Origin: Actinomycetes bacterium
GTDB lineage: Bacteria; Actinomycetota; Thermoleophilia; BMS3ABIN01
Length of the DNA stretch: 7,843 nucleotides
NCBI GenBank assembly: GCA_021790075.1
Contig: JAJYIN010000096.1
Span: forward strand, 1 to 7,843
Direction of reading: 5' to 3'
Part shown: piece after piece, positions 1 through 6,876 of the stretch
Numbering within the stretch: position 1 is the first letter of the stretch
How the letters are laid out: each line of letters opens with the position of its first letter
The notes under the pieces: generated by a model
Databases searched by the model: none
The model's input: the letters and a program-made list of their open reading frames with translations, nothing else
Told to the model about the DNA's origin: nothing
Position numbers and translations under genes: made by a program

Positions 1-1401
1 GACGTTGCCCTCTGCCACCGTGCTGGAGTATGTATCCGGCTGGCGGTTGGGATTGAGGCCGACCTCGCGCAGTTTGGCTTCCACGAAGCTGGCGGTCTGC
101 CCGGCGAGGCCGTCCGGCACCATCACCTTGCTGGTGCCCAGGCTGATCACCAGGTGGACCGCGCCGTTCTTTGAGATCTTCGAGCCGGCCGGGGGGTTCT
201 GGCTGAGCACCTTGCCGGCCGGGATCGTATCGCTGTAATCCTGGGAGTCGATCACCGGGCTGAGGTCCTGGGCCCGGATGGCGTTCTCCGCCTGGGCCTG
301 GTCCATGCCCACCACGTTGGGTACCTCGACGGAGCCCTGCTGGGCAAAGGCCAGCAGGAAGACGCCCGCGCCGATAAGGGCCAGGATGGCCACCACCAGC
401 GCCAGGTACAGCCACTTGCGGCGGCTGGGCTTCCCGCCGCCAGCCGCCCCGGCCTCCGCGGCCGGCTGGATCATCGTCCGCGCGTCATTGGCCGGCCGGC
501 CCATCATCGCCGCCGCCGCGGCGGCGGGAATGACATTGGTGCGGTCGGTATCGCTCGCCGCCGGGGCCGTCACCGGCAGGTTCTTCTTCACGCGATCCAG
601 GTCGGCCAGGAACTCGCCGGCGTTCTGGTAGCGGTCGCGTGGATCCTTGGCCAGGGCGCGCATCACCACCATATTGAGATTGTCCGGGATTTCCGGCACC
701 AGGACCTGCGGCGGCACCGGGTCGTCGCTCAGATGCTTGAGGGCGATGGCCACCGGGTTCTCTCCCTCGAAGGGGACCTGGCCGGTGAGCATCTCGTAAA
801 GGACGACTCCCACCGAATAGAGGTCGGAGCCCTGCTCGACCGCCTTGCCCTTGGCCTGCTCCGGCGACAGGTACTGGGCGGTTCCCAGGATGGAGCCGGT
901 TTCGGTCATCTTGGCGGAGGTGCCGGCGCGGGCGATGCCAAAGTCCGTCACCTTTACCTGGCCCTGCCCGTTGATGACGATATTGTGGGGCTTGATGTCG
1001 CGGTGGATGACGTTGTGGTCATGGGCGAACTGCAGCGCCTGCAGGATCTGCCCGGCCACCGAGATAGCCTGCGCCGGCGGCAGCTTGCCGTGCTCGCTGA
1101 TGACGTCCTTGAGGCTCTTGCCCTCCAGGTATTCCATGGCGATGTAATAGCTGCCGTCCGCCTCGCCGCGGTCGTAGATGCTGACGATATGGGGATGGTT
1201 GAGACCCGCGGCCGCCTGCGCCTCCCGGCGGAAGCGGGCGACGAACTCGTCATCGCGCGCATATCGCTCGTAGAGGATCTTGATGGCCACTTCCCGGCCG
1301 AGATCCCGGTCGCGGGCCAGGAAGACATCGGCCATGCCGCCGCTGCCCAGGCGTTTGATGATCTCATATCGATTGTCGAGAATCTCGGGTGCGTCAGGCA
1401 T
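1..1401 (-). CDS. pknB: PASTA-type Ser/Thr protein kinase PknB, 3' end cut by window edge
   Basis: Membrane receptor kinase that phosphorylates Thr/Ser on cell-wall and division proteins. 467 residues are visible with no stop, so the C-terminus lies outside the window. Seen: kinase domain about 12-275 with Gly loop GSGGMADV (19-26), VAIK Lys41, helix-C Glu60, HRDIKPHN (Asp135, Lys137, Asn140), DFG Asp153, activation-loop TET (Thr166, Thr168) followed by GTAQYLSPEQ. The two Thr match the autophosphorylated pair of M. tuberculosis PknB. A juxtamembrane linker (about 276-327) is Ala-rich and holds TNVIP (288) and TMIQP (309). One membrane helix (about 330-352) is followed by a complete PASTA repeat (about 357-423) and the start of a second (from about 426). 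Family members usually carry several PASTA repeats that bind muropeptides or lipid II. Start: ATG at 1401, because an in-frame stop lies just upstream and the N-terminus fits the family; its SD is weak (GGAG 12 bases away). It is the last gene of the cluster visible here. Confidence 0.97.
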   Translation of the reverse strand, partial: MPDAPEILDNRYEIIKRLGSGGMADVFLARDRDLGREVAIKILYERYARDDEFVARFRREAQAAAGLNHPHIVSIYDRGEADGSYYIAMEYLEGKSLKDVISEHGKLPPAQAISVAGQILQALQFAHDHNVIHRDIKPHNIVINGQGQVKVTDFGIARAGTSAKMTETGSILGTAQYLSPEQAKGKAVEQGSDLYSVGVVLYEMLTGQVPFEGENPVAIALKHLSDDPVPPQVLVPEIPDNLNMVVMRALAKDPRDRYQNAGEFLADLDRVKKNLPVTAPAASDTDRTNVIPAAAAAAMMGRPANDARTMIQPAAEAGAAGGGKPSRRKWLYLALVVAILALIGAGVFLLAFAQQGSVEVPNVVGMDQAQAENAIRAQDLSPVIDSQDYSDTIPAGKVLSQNPPAGSKISKNGAVHLVISLGTSKVMVPDGLAGQTASFVEAKLREVGLNPNRQPDTYSSTVAEGNV

Positions 1402-1468
1402 GCCGCTCAGATGCTCCGTTCACTGGCATTTCCTCCACCGGTGATTTTATAGTTTCCAATTCCTGCAT
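1394..1468 (-). CDS. possible 24-residue leader peptide overlapping the pknB start
   Basis: A short frame starts at ATG 1468, preceded by a purine-rich AGAGGA about five bases upstream, and ends at TGA 1396-1394, inside the second and third codons of pknB. The peptide would read MQELETIKSPVEEMPVNGAS then ERHA. A second, stronger SD (GGAGGA, 1436-1431) lies inside it, seven bases before an in-frame GTG at 1423. Translation ending here would deliver ribosomes to the poorly placed pknB ATG, so it could act as a coupling leader. The same frame stays open far back into pbpA, so it may be only a chance tail of an out-of-frame reading. No homologue is known to me. Existence is uncertain. Confidence 0.22.
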   Translation of the reverse strand: MQELETIKSPVEEMPVNGASERHA

Positions 1469-1473
1469 TGAAA
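1446..1473 (-). promoter_or_regulatory. weak sigma70-like promoter candidate upstream of pknB
   Basis: This lies in an AT-rich patch of the pbpA-pknB gap, unusual in this GC-rich window. TATAAA at 1451-1446 (five of six to TATAAT) is preceded at 16 bases by TTTCAA at 1473-1468 (only three of six to TTGACA). Transcription would start near 1439, about 38 bases before the pknB ATG, and would retain the GGAGGA at 1436-1431 only at its extreme 5' end. It could give pknB extra expression independent of the upstream genes. The -35 match is poor, so this is a candidate only. Confidence 0.2.
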
Positions 1474-1520
1474 TCCTCTTTCGTTTCCTTTGCATCCGCC
1501 GTTTTCCCAGAACCTGACGC

Positions 1521-2969
1521 CTACTGCCCCGGGGGCAGACCCAGCGCCGCCAGCAGCGTATCGCGCGCGATCGGGCTCGAATCGTGGCCTCTCTCGTCGG
1601 CGTCCTCGACCACCACGGCGATGGCCACCTGGGGATTGTTCGCCGGGGCGAAGCCGACGAACCAGGCGTTGGGCCCCTTATTGCCGCCGACCTCGGCGGT
1701 GCCGGTCTTGCCGGCGATCTGCACCTTGGCCGTCTTGGCCCCCAGGCCGGTCCCCTCATTGACCACCTTGATCATCATCTGGGTCATGGTCGCCGCCGTG
1801 TCGGCGCGGATGGGTTGCTTCCACATTTCAGGGCTGGCCTGCTTGATGACGGTGCCGTTATAGTCCATCACCGAATCCACCGCGTAAGGTTTCATCTCCT
1901 TGCCGCCGTTGCCGATCGCCTGGGCGATCATCGCCATCTGCAGCGGCGTCACCTGCACGTTCTCCTGGCCGATTGCCATCCAGGCTACCTGCACCGGGTC
2001 CATGCTGTCCCCGGGGGAAGCCAGCTGCCCGTTCACATAGCGGCCGCTGGCGGCGATCTCGTCCGGCGGCAGCTCCAGCGGCGGTTTCTGGTAGAGCCCG
2101 AATTTCTGCTGGTATTCTTCCAGCTTCGACTGCCCCAGCTGTTCGCCCACCTGGGCGAAGGTGGTGTTGATCGATTCGGAGAACGCCTCCGCAAAGTTAT
2201 GCTCGCCAAAGGGAACGTCGGTCCAGTTATGGATGACATTGCCGTTGATCTCGATGCTGCCCTTGTCGTCGCGGAACTTGCTGTCAGGCGTGAACTGGCC
2301 GCTTTCCAGCGCCGCCGCCGTGGTGATCAGCTTGAACGACGAACCTGGGGTGTAAAGCCCCTGGGTGGCCCGGTTCAGCAGCGGCGCATCCGGGTCGGAA
2401 TTGAGCTGCTGCCAGTTCGCCTGGAAGTTGTTCAGGTCGAAGGTCGGGCTGCTGACCATCGCCAGCACGGCGCCAGTGTGGACGTCCAGGACCACGACAG
2501 AGCCGCGCTTGCCGAGCTTGTCCAGCTCCGCCGCAGCGGTGCTCTGAACCTTTGGGTCGATCGTGAGCTTGACGTCGGCGCCCCGCTGCTCCCTGCCCAG
2601 CAGGGTGTCGACGAAGTTGGTCAGCTCCACCTCGTCGGCCGTGCCGGTCAGGTAATCGTTCATCGAATGCTCCAGGCCGGTCTGGCCGTAAGTGGGATCG
2701 CTGTAGCCGATCAGCTGCGCGGCGAAGTCCCCCTGCGGGTAGGTGCGGTAATAAAGGTTGTCCTGCTTCTGGTTCTGCGCCAGCACGGTCTTGTCGCTGG
2801 CCAGGATGAGCCCCCGCTGGATGCGCATCTGCTCGTAGACCTTGCGCGTGTTGTGGGGATTGTCGGCCAGGTCCTTGGCGTCGACCATCTGCAGGTAAAC
2901 GAGCATGCCCATCAGCCCGGCAAAAAGGGCCACGGTGACATAAAACAGCTTGCGGATGGAGGAGTTCAC
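1521..2969 (-). CDS. pbpA: class B penicillin-binding protein PbpA (peptidoglycan DD-transpeptidase)
   Basis: Cross-links peptidoglycan strands outside the membrane, working with the SEDS polymerase encoded just upstream. 482 residues, close to actinobacterial PbpA length (about 490). Seen: one N-terminal membrane anchor (about 8-28), then the class B N-terminal region with NPHNTRKVYEQ (37-47) and RGLILASD (52-59), then the transpeptidase domain from about 150. Its three active-site motifs are intact: SSFK with catalytic Ser210 and Lys213 (in YTPGSSFK), SIN (266-268) and KTG (421-423). There is no PASTA domain. The start is GTG at 2969, which overlaps the rodA stop by four bases (GTGA) and has a good SD, GGGAGGG at 2980-2974, placed in the last codons of rodA. 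Position and motifs make this PbpA rather than FtsI. beta-Lactams would be expected to acylate Ser210. Confidence 0.96.
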   Translation of the reverse strand: MNSSIRKLFYVTVALFAGLMGMLVYLQMVDAKDLADNPHNTRKVYEQMRIQRGLILASDKTVLAQNQKQDNLYYRTYPQGDFAAQLIGYSDPTYGQTGLEHSMNDYLTGTADEVELTNFVDTLLGREQRGADVKLTIDPKVQSTAAAELDKLGKRGSVVVLDVHTGAVLAMVSSPTFDLNNFQANWQQLNSDPDAPLLNRATQGLYTPGSSFKLITTAAALESGQFTPDSKFRDDKGSIEINGNVIHNWTDVPFGEHNFAEAFSESINTTFAQVGEQLGQSKLEEYQQKFGLYQKPPLELPPDEIAASGRYVNGQLASPGDSMDPVQVAWMAIGQENVQVTPLQMAMIAQAIGNGGKEMKPYAVDSVMDYNGTVIKQASPEMWKQPIRADTAATMTQMMIKVVNEGTGLGAKTAKVQIAGKTGTAEVGGNKGPNAWFVGFAPANNPQVAIAVVVEDADERGHDSSPIARDTLLAALGLPPGQ

Positions 2970-4249
2970 CCGACCCTCCCCGCATTGGTGCGGTTGCTGA
3001 TCAGGAGCAGCAGCGCCAGGGCGCCGAAATTGGCCACGATGGAGCTGCCGCCGTAGCTCACGAACGGCAGGGTGATGCCGGTGAGCGGGATCAGCTTGAT
3101 GACGCCGCCGATGATGACAAAGGTCTGCAGCGCGAAGCTGGCGGCGATGCCGGCCGCCAGCAGCTTCGAGAAGCCGTCATCGGCGGCCACGGCGATCTTG
3201 AAGCCGCGGTAGCAGAAGAGCAGGTAAAGGACAATGAGCGCGGTCGCCCCTGCCAGTCCCAGCTCCTCGGCGATGGCGGAGAAGATGAAGTCGGTGGGCA
3301 GCGCCGGGATTATCGTCTGGCCGCTGGGGAACAGCAGGTAGCCCTTGCCCAGGCCGGTGCCGAAGAGGCCCCCGTCCCCAATGGCGAAGAGCGACTGGAC
3401 GAGCTGGTAGCCGCGGCCGTCGAACTCGATCCAGGGGTTGATCCAGATGTCGACCCGGGTGTGGACGGTGGCCTTCACCAGATAGGCCAGTACGGCGCCG
3501 CCCGAAAAGAGGACGCCGCCGATGACCGGGTAGGTCATCCGCCCCGTGGCCACGTAGGTCATGGCCAGAAAGATTCCGAAGAACAGCAGCGAGGTGCCCA
3601 GGTCGTTCATCAGCAGCAGCAGGGCGAAAGACATGCCCCACATGGTCACCAGCGGCCCCAGGTGCTTGAGCGCCGGCATGGGCAAGCCGAACAGGTGCCA
3701 GGTGGTGGTGGAAAGCAGCTCGCGCTTGCTGTGCAGGTAGCCGGCCAGGAAGATGGTGATCAGCACCTTGGAGAACTCGCCCGGCTGGATGGAGAGCCCG
3801 CCAATGCCCATCCACAGGCGGGCTCCGTTGACTTCCTTGCCGGCCACAATCGTCACGGCCAGGAGCAGCACGCCCACGATCCCCAGCAGGTAGATGTAGT
3901 CGTCCAGTTTGCGGTAGTCCCGCAGGAATATGACGATGGCGGCAAACAGGGCCAGACCAGCCATCAGCCACCGGGTCTGGGCCGCCGCCAGCGCCGGGTC
4001 GATGCGGTAGATCATCATGATGCCCATCGCCGAGAGCAGCGCCGTGATCGGCAGCAGGTAGGGATCGGCATGGGGCGCCGCCATCCGCATCAGCAGATGG
4101 ACGGCGAGGAACAGGCCCACGAACAGCAGCCCGTAACTGAGGGAGCTGGAGTCGATCTGCGCCGACCTCGCCGCGTAAACGGTGGCAAAGCCGATCAGGG
4201 TCAGCATGGCCACCGGGATGAAGTTGACCAGTTCGCGGCGGCGTTCCAT
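2966..4249 (-). CDS. rodA: SEDS-family peptidoglycan glycosyltransferase RodA/FtsW
   Basis: Integral membrane polymerase that extends glycan strands from lipid II, paired with a class B PBP. 427 residues with about 10-12 hydrophobic segments. SEDS signatures are visible: NGARLWMGIG (141-150) with IQPGEFSK (154-161), the NDLGTSLLFF stretch (215-224), PTDFIFSAIAEELGL (318-332) and the C-terminal LPFVSYGGSS (394-403). The Asp in TDF (Asp320) corresponds, by motif, to the extracytoplasmic Asp reported essential in characterised RodA proteins. The start is ATG at 4249, which shares one base with the pstP stop (TGATG); GGGAG lies about nine bases upstream. The stop overlaps the pbpA GTG. Its position next to pbpA, with no fts or mur genes in view, supports RodA over FtsW, although sequence alone cannot fully separate them. 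Confidence 0.95.
   Translation of the reverse strand: MERRRELVNFIPVAMLTLIGFATVYAARSAQIDSSSLSYGLLFVGLFLAVHLLMRMAAPHADPYLLPITALLSAMGIMMIYRIDPALAAAQTRWLMAGLALFAAIVIFLRDYRKLDDYIYLLGIVGVLLLAVTIVAGKEVNGARLWMGIGGLSIQPGEFSKVLITIFLAGYLHSKRELLSTTTWHLFGLPMPALKHLGPLVTMWGMSFALLLLMNDLGTSLLFFGIFLAMTYVATGRMTYPVIGGVLFSGGAVLAYLVKATVHTRVDIWINPWIEFDGRGYQLVQSLFAIGDGGLFGTGLGKGYLLFPSGQTIIPALPTDFIFSAIAEELGLAGATALIVLYLLFCYRGFKIAVAADDGFSKLLAAGIAASFALQTFVIIGGVIKLIPLTGITLPFVSYGGSSIVANFGALALLLLISNRTNAGRVG
2974..2980 (-). promoter_or_regulatory. ribosome binding site of pbpA
   Basis: GGGAGGG lies four bases upstream of the GTG start at 2969, inside the last codons of rodA. It is among the clearest SD sequences in the window and supports the GTG start, which otherwise could be questioned because of the overlap with the rodA stop. 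Confidence 0.7.
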
Positions 4250-5487
4250 CAGGGCGCGCTCCCGGAGTTGGGCGGCGTGGCCGGCGGCGGGCCCGTCGAG
4301 GTCTGTGATTGCTGCTGCTGGGCCGCCTTCTGGCGCTCCCTCAGCTCGGCGGTGTAATTATTGACGATCTGCATGGCCCCGTTATAGCTGTGCAGCTCCT
4401 GCTGGGCGACGCGGTCCTGTTCGTAGGATTGCAGGTCGCCGATATTCACCGGGCTCTTCCAGTTGACAGAATATAGGTTCCAGGGCCCGATGCTGTACGG
4501 CACCCCCCGGTAGATGGTGACGTGGCCGTCCTCCACTCCCAGGAAGTAAACGTGCCGCGTACCCAGCCAGGCGCCTGCCAGGATCACTGCAGGTATCAGG
4601 AGGCCCAGGAGGATCTGGCCGGGCAGCGTGTGGAAGAGCCAGCCCAGGTGCCAGCGTTCCAGCCGGCCGGTCCGCCCAGCCCGGGCCTGCGCCCCGGCCG
4701 GACCGTCCCCGGCAACGGCTTCCTGGGGGATGGAAATGACGCCGGTCTCGGCATCCGGCTGCGCCGCCCCGCCCGGAATCGAGCCGTCGGGGCAGAACAG
4801 CACCAGGGAAATATTGTCGAGGCCGCCCTGGACGTTAGCCTCCTGCACCAGCACCCGGGCGGTGACGTCGAGGTCGTCGCCGCGGGAAAGGATGCCGGCG
4901 ATCTGCTCGTCGCCGACCATGGAATAAAGGCCGTCGCTGCAAAGCAGAAAGGCGTCGCCGGGTTCGAGCCGCACTTCCACGGTGTCGACCTCCACCGTGG
5001 GCTCCACGCCGAGGGCGCGCGTGATGATGCTGCGCTGCGGGTGATGCTCGGCTTCGCTGGCGCTGATCTGGCCCTGGCGGACCATCTCGCCTACCAGGGA
5101 ATGATCCTCGGTCAACTGGCGGAGCCGGCCGCCGCGCCATAAGTAGGCGCGGCTGTCGCCCACGTGGCCGATGACGACAGAACCGGCTTTGCTGACGGCG
5201 GCGGTGAGGGTGGTCCCCATACCCGGCCGCCCCAGTTGTTCGGTGGCCATCTCGTAAATGCCGGCGTTGACCTTCTGGATCAGGTTTGTGAGTTCCTTGG
5301 GCAGGTCGTCCGCCTGGGGCATGAACCACTCGAAGGCGCGGGCAGCCGCCGCCGCCGCGATCTCGCCGGCCTCGGCTCCCCCCATGCCGTCGGCGACCAT
5401 GAACACGGGCGGCCGCGCCACCAGCGCGTCTTCATTGACCTGGCGCAGGCGGCCGACATCGGTGGCTGTGGCAAAGGTTACAGGCAT
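4249..5487 (-). CDS. pstP: PP2C-type Ser/Thr phosphatase PstP, membrane anchored
   Basis: Metal-dependent phosphatase that reverses PknB phosphorylation. 412 residues. The cytoplasmic PP2C domain (about 1-235) has all key metal ligands: VNED (Asp20), VADGMGG (Asp33, Gly34), GHVGDSRAY (Asp111), TEDHS (126-130), CSDGL (Asp185) and GGLDN (Asp224, Asn225). A low-complexity linker (about 236-280) leads to one membrane helix (about 288-308). About 100 extracytoplasmic residues follow, with a conserved-looking core (FLGVEDGHVTIYRGVPY, 315-331) and a Gln- then Pro-rich tail. This is the same plan as M. tuberculosis PstP (about 514 residues) with a shorter outer part. The start is ATG at 5487, since no in-frame start lies upstream before fhaB; it has no good SD nearby, only GAGGAG at the fhaB stop about 25 bases away. 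Reinitiation from fhaB is likely. The stop shares one base with the rodA start. Confidence 0.96.
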   Translation of the reverse strand: MPVTFATATDVGRLRQVNEDALVARPPVFMVADGMGGAEAGEIAAAAAARAFEWFMPQADDLPKELTNLIQKVNAGIYEMATEQLGRPGMGTTLTAAVSKAGSVVIGHVGDSRAYLWRGGRLRQLTEDHSLVGEMVRQGQISASEAEHHPQRSIITRALGVEPTVEVDTVEVRLEPGDAFLLCSDGLYSMVGDEQIAGILSRGDDLDVTARVLVQEANVQGGLDNISLVLFCPDGSIPGGAAQPDAETGVISIPQEAVAGDGPAGAQARAGRTGRLERWHLGWLFHTLPGQILLGLLIPAVILAGAWLGTRHVYFLGVEDGHVTIYRGVPYSIGPWNLYSVNWKSPVNIGDLQSYEQDRVAQQELHSYNGAMQIVNNYTAELRERQKAAQQQQSQTSTGPPPATPPNSGSAP

Positions 5488-5509
5488 GGGAACCGCAAAA
5501 TGGAGCTGC

Positions 5510-6094
5510 TCACTCCTCGAACCGGAAGATGGTGTCCCCGATGACTATTTCCTGTCCCGGCTTGATCTGCATCTCGCCGTCGACGCGGCGGCCGTCGATG
5601 AAGGTGCCGTTGGTGCTGCCCAGATCCTCCAGGTACAGGAACTGCCGGCGCGCAAAGATGCGGGCATGGGTCGATGAGACGTAGTCATCGTTCAGGGCGA
5701 TGTCGCTCCGGGGTGAGCGGCCGATAGTGGCTCCTCCCTTGAGCTTGAAAACCTTGCCGGCCTCGATAATCTTGCTGTGCTGCACCACCAGGCGTGGCTG
5801 GATCTTCGAGACCAGGTAATCGAATTCACTGGTGTTGCCGACGTCCTCCACCGGCGCTTCCGCCGGGATGGGCGCCCGCACCCCCCGCCGCACGGGCGGG
5901 TCGGCTGCCGCCGCCGCCACGGGAGCGGCAACCGGGCGGACCAGAGCCGCTGCTGCTGCCGCCGGAGCCGGCATCCCCGCCGGCTCCGCGCCGCGGAGCA
6001 GGTCGCGCCTGAGGCTGCGGACGATCCGGTAGATGAAAAAGTAAAGCAGCAGCAGGAATAGAACCTTGAATCCCAGCAGAACCGGCTCTAGCAT
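5510..6094 (-). CDS. fhaB: membrane-anchored FHA-domain protein FhaB
   Basis: Phospho-Thr reader that in mycobacteria binds PknA/PknB substrates and helps place cell-wall synthesis. 194 residues. A hydrophobic N-terminal helix (about 5-26) is followed by basic residues (RSLRRDLLR), which predicts a cytoplasmic C-terminus. An Ala/Pro-rich linker runs about 37-80. A conserved stretch (FDYLVSKIQPRL, 91-102) precedes the FHA domain (about 110-192), where the phosphopeptide-contacting residues are present: GRS (125-127), SSTH (140-143) and GSTNGTF (159-165). M. tuberculosis FhaB (155 residues) has the same anchor-linker-FHA plan with a shorter linker. The start is ATG at 6094, overlapping the fhaA stop by seven bases, with GAGAG upstream as a modest SD. 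The gene ends 22 bases before pstP. Confidence 0.95.
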   Translation of the reverse strand: MLEPVLLGFKVLFLLLLYFFIYRIVRSLRRDLLRGAEPAGMPAPAAAAAALVRPVAAPVAAAAADPPVRRGVRAPIPAEAPVEDVGNTSEFDYLVSKIQPRLVVQHSKIIEAGKVFKLKGGATIGRSPRSDIALNDDYVSSTHARIFARRQFLYLEDLGSTNGTFIDGRRVDGEMQIKPGQEIVIGDTIFRFEE

Positions 6095-6876
6095 GACTTT
6101 CTCTCAAACCTCACTCTCGTAGTTCCCAGGGTAATCACATCGCCGTCCTTGAGCGTCCTGGTCTTGACGCGCTGGCCATTGACTTCGACGCCGTTCGTGC
6201 TATCAAGATCGACGATAATGTAGTCATTGCCGCGCTGCCTCAGTTCGGCGTGCAGCCGCGACACGTTGGCGTCGGTAAGCACGAAGTCGCATTTATGGCT
6301 GCGGCCGATGGACACCACCCGCTTGGCGACATCGAAGACCCGGTTGCCGGCCACCAGGCTGATCTTCTCGCACGCCAGACCCAGCTCGCGGGCCTCATCG
6401 GGACTCACCGCCATGGTCCCTGCCGCAGCCGCTGAAGGCCGGTAGATCACGGTCTGGCCGATCTCGGGTTCGGAGGCAGGCGCTTCCGGGGCGGCCGCCT
6501 CTCCAGGGGCTGAGACCATCCTGGTGGCGATGCCGAACTCGCCCACCTCCAGGTCCTCGTCCGTCTCGATGATGACGATGGGCCGGCTGAGCAGGTCGTA
6601 TTCTTCCCGGCGGGCATGCTCGGTGAGGTACTCCGACAGGTCCCTCTTCAGATGCTCTTCGTAAGCCTCGAACTGCTGGGCGTCCGCCGGTGACAGGAAC
6701 AGGGTATATTCGTTGGGGGCGTAAATGCGGGAAACGCTGATCACCTTGTGGTCATCCATCTCCTTGACCAGCTTGCGGGCCAGCTCCACCGGCTGTACCG
6801 GCGACTTGAAGGCGCGCCCGAAGCTTCCCTCAAACAGGCCTTGGATTTTTTCCTCCAGTTTCTTTAGTACGCTCAC
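6088..6876 (-). CDS. fhaA: FhaA: DUF3662 + FHA domain phosphothreonine reader
   Basis: Cytoplasmic adaptor; in M. tuberculosis FhaA binds phosphorylated MviN/MurJ-fused pseudokinase and PknB. 262 residues. The N-terminal DUF3662 domain (about 1-115) has the typical Lys/Glu-rich first helix (LKKLEEKIQGLFEG) and APNEYTLFLS (53-62). A short linker (about 120-165) contains GQTVIYRP (140-147). The C-terminal FHA domain (about 170-258) has GRS (191-193), VSRLHA (205-210) and DLDSTNGVEVNG (223-234). It is about half the length of the mycobacterial protein (about 527), which has a long low-complexity linker missing here. The start is GTG at 6876, which overlaps the preceding stop as GTGA and begins exactly at the family-like N-terminus. 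There is no SD: the bases before it are pyrimidine-rich, so translation probably depends on coupling to the upstream gene. Confidence 0.94.
   Translation of the reverse strand: MSVLKKLEEKIQGLFEGSFGRAFKSPVQPVELARKLVKEMDDHKVISVSRIYAPNEYTLFLSPADAQQFEAYEEHLKRDLSEYLTEHARREEYDLLSRPIVIIETDEDLEVGEFGIATRMVSAPGEAAAPEAPASEPEIGQTVIYRPSAAAAGTMAVSPDEARELGLACEKISLVAGNRVFDVAKRVVSIGRSHKCDFVLTDANVSRLHAELRQRGNDYIIVDLDSTNGVEVNGQRVKTRTLKDGDVITLGTTRVRFERKSC

Noticed and set aside
510..527. 18-bp perfect GC palindrome in pknB
   Set aside because: It consists of GCC/GGC triplets that encode a poly-Ala run in the juxtamembrane linker. It is inside the coding region and low in complexity, so it is unlikely to be an operator or terminator.
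1584..3056. 490-codon open frame on the plus strand opposite pbpA
   Set aside because: It is a shadow of pbpA caused by high GC at codon third positions. The protein is compositionally odd (His/Arg/Val-rich) with no recognisable domain, while the minus strand has intact PbpA motifs.
3461..4357. 298-codon plus-strand frame opposite rodA, rich in Gln, His and Gly
   Set aside because: It is the complement of hydrophobic RodA codons, with biased low-complexity composition and no motif. The minus strand encodes a full SEDS protein.
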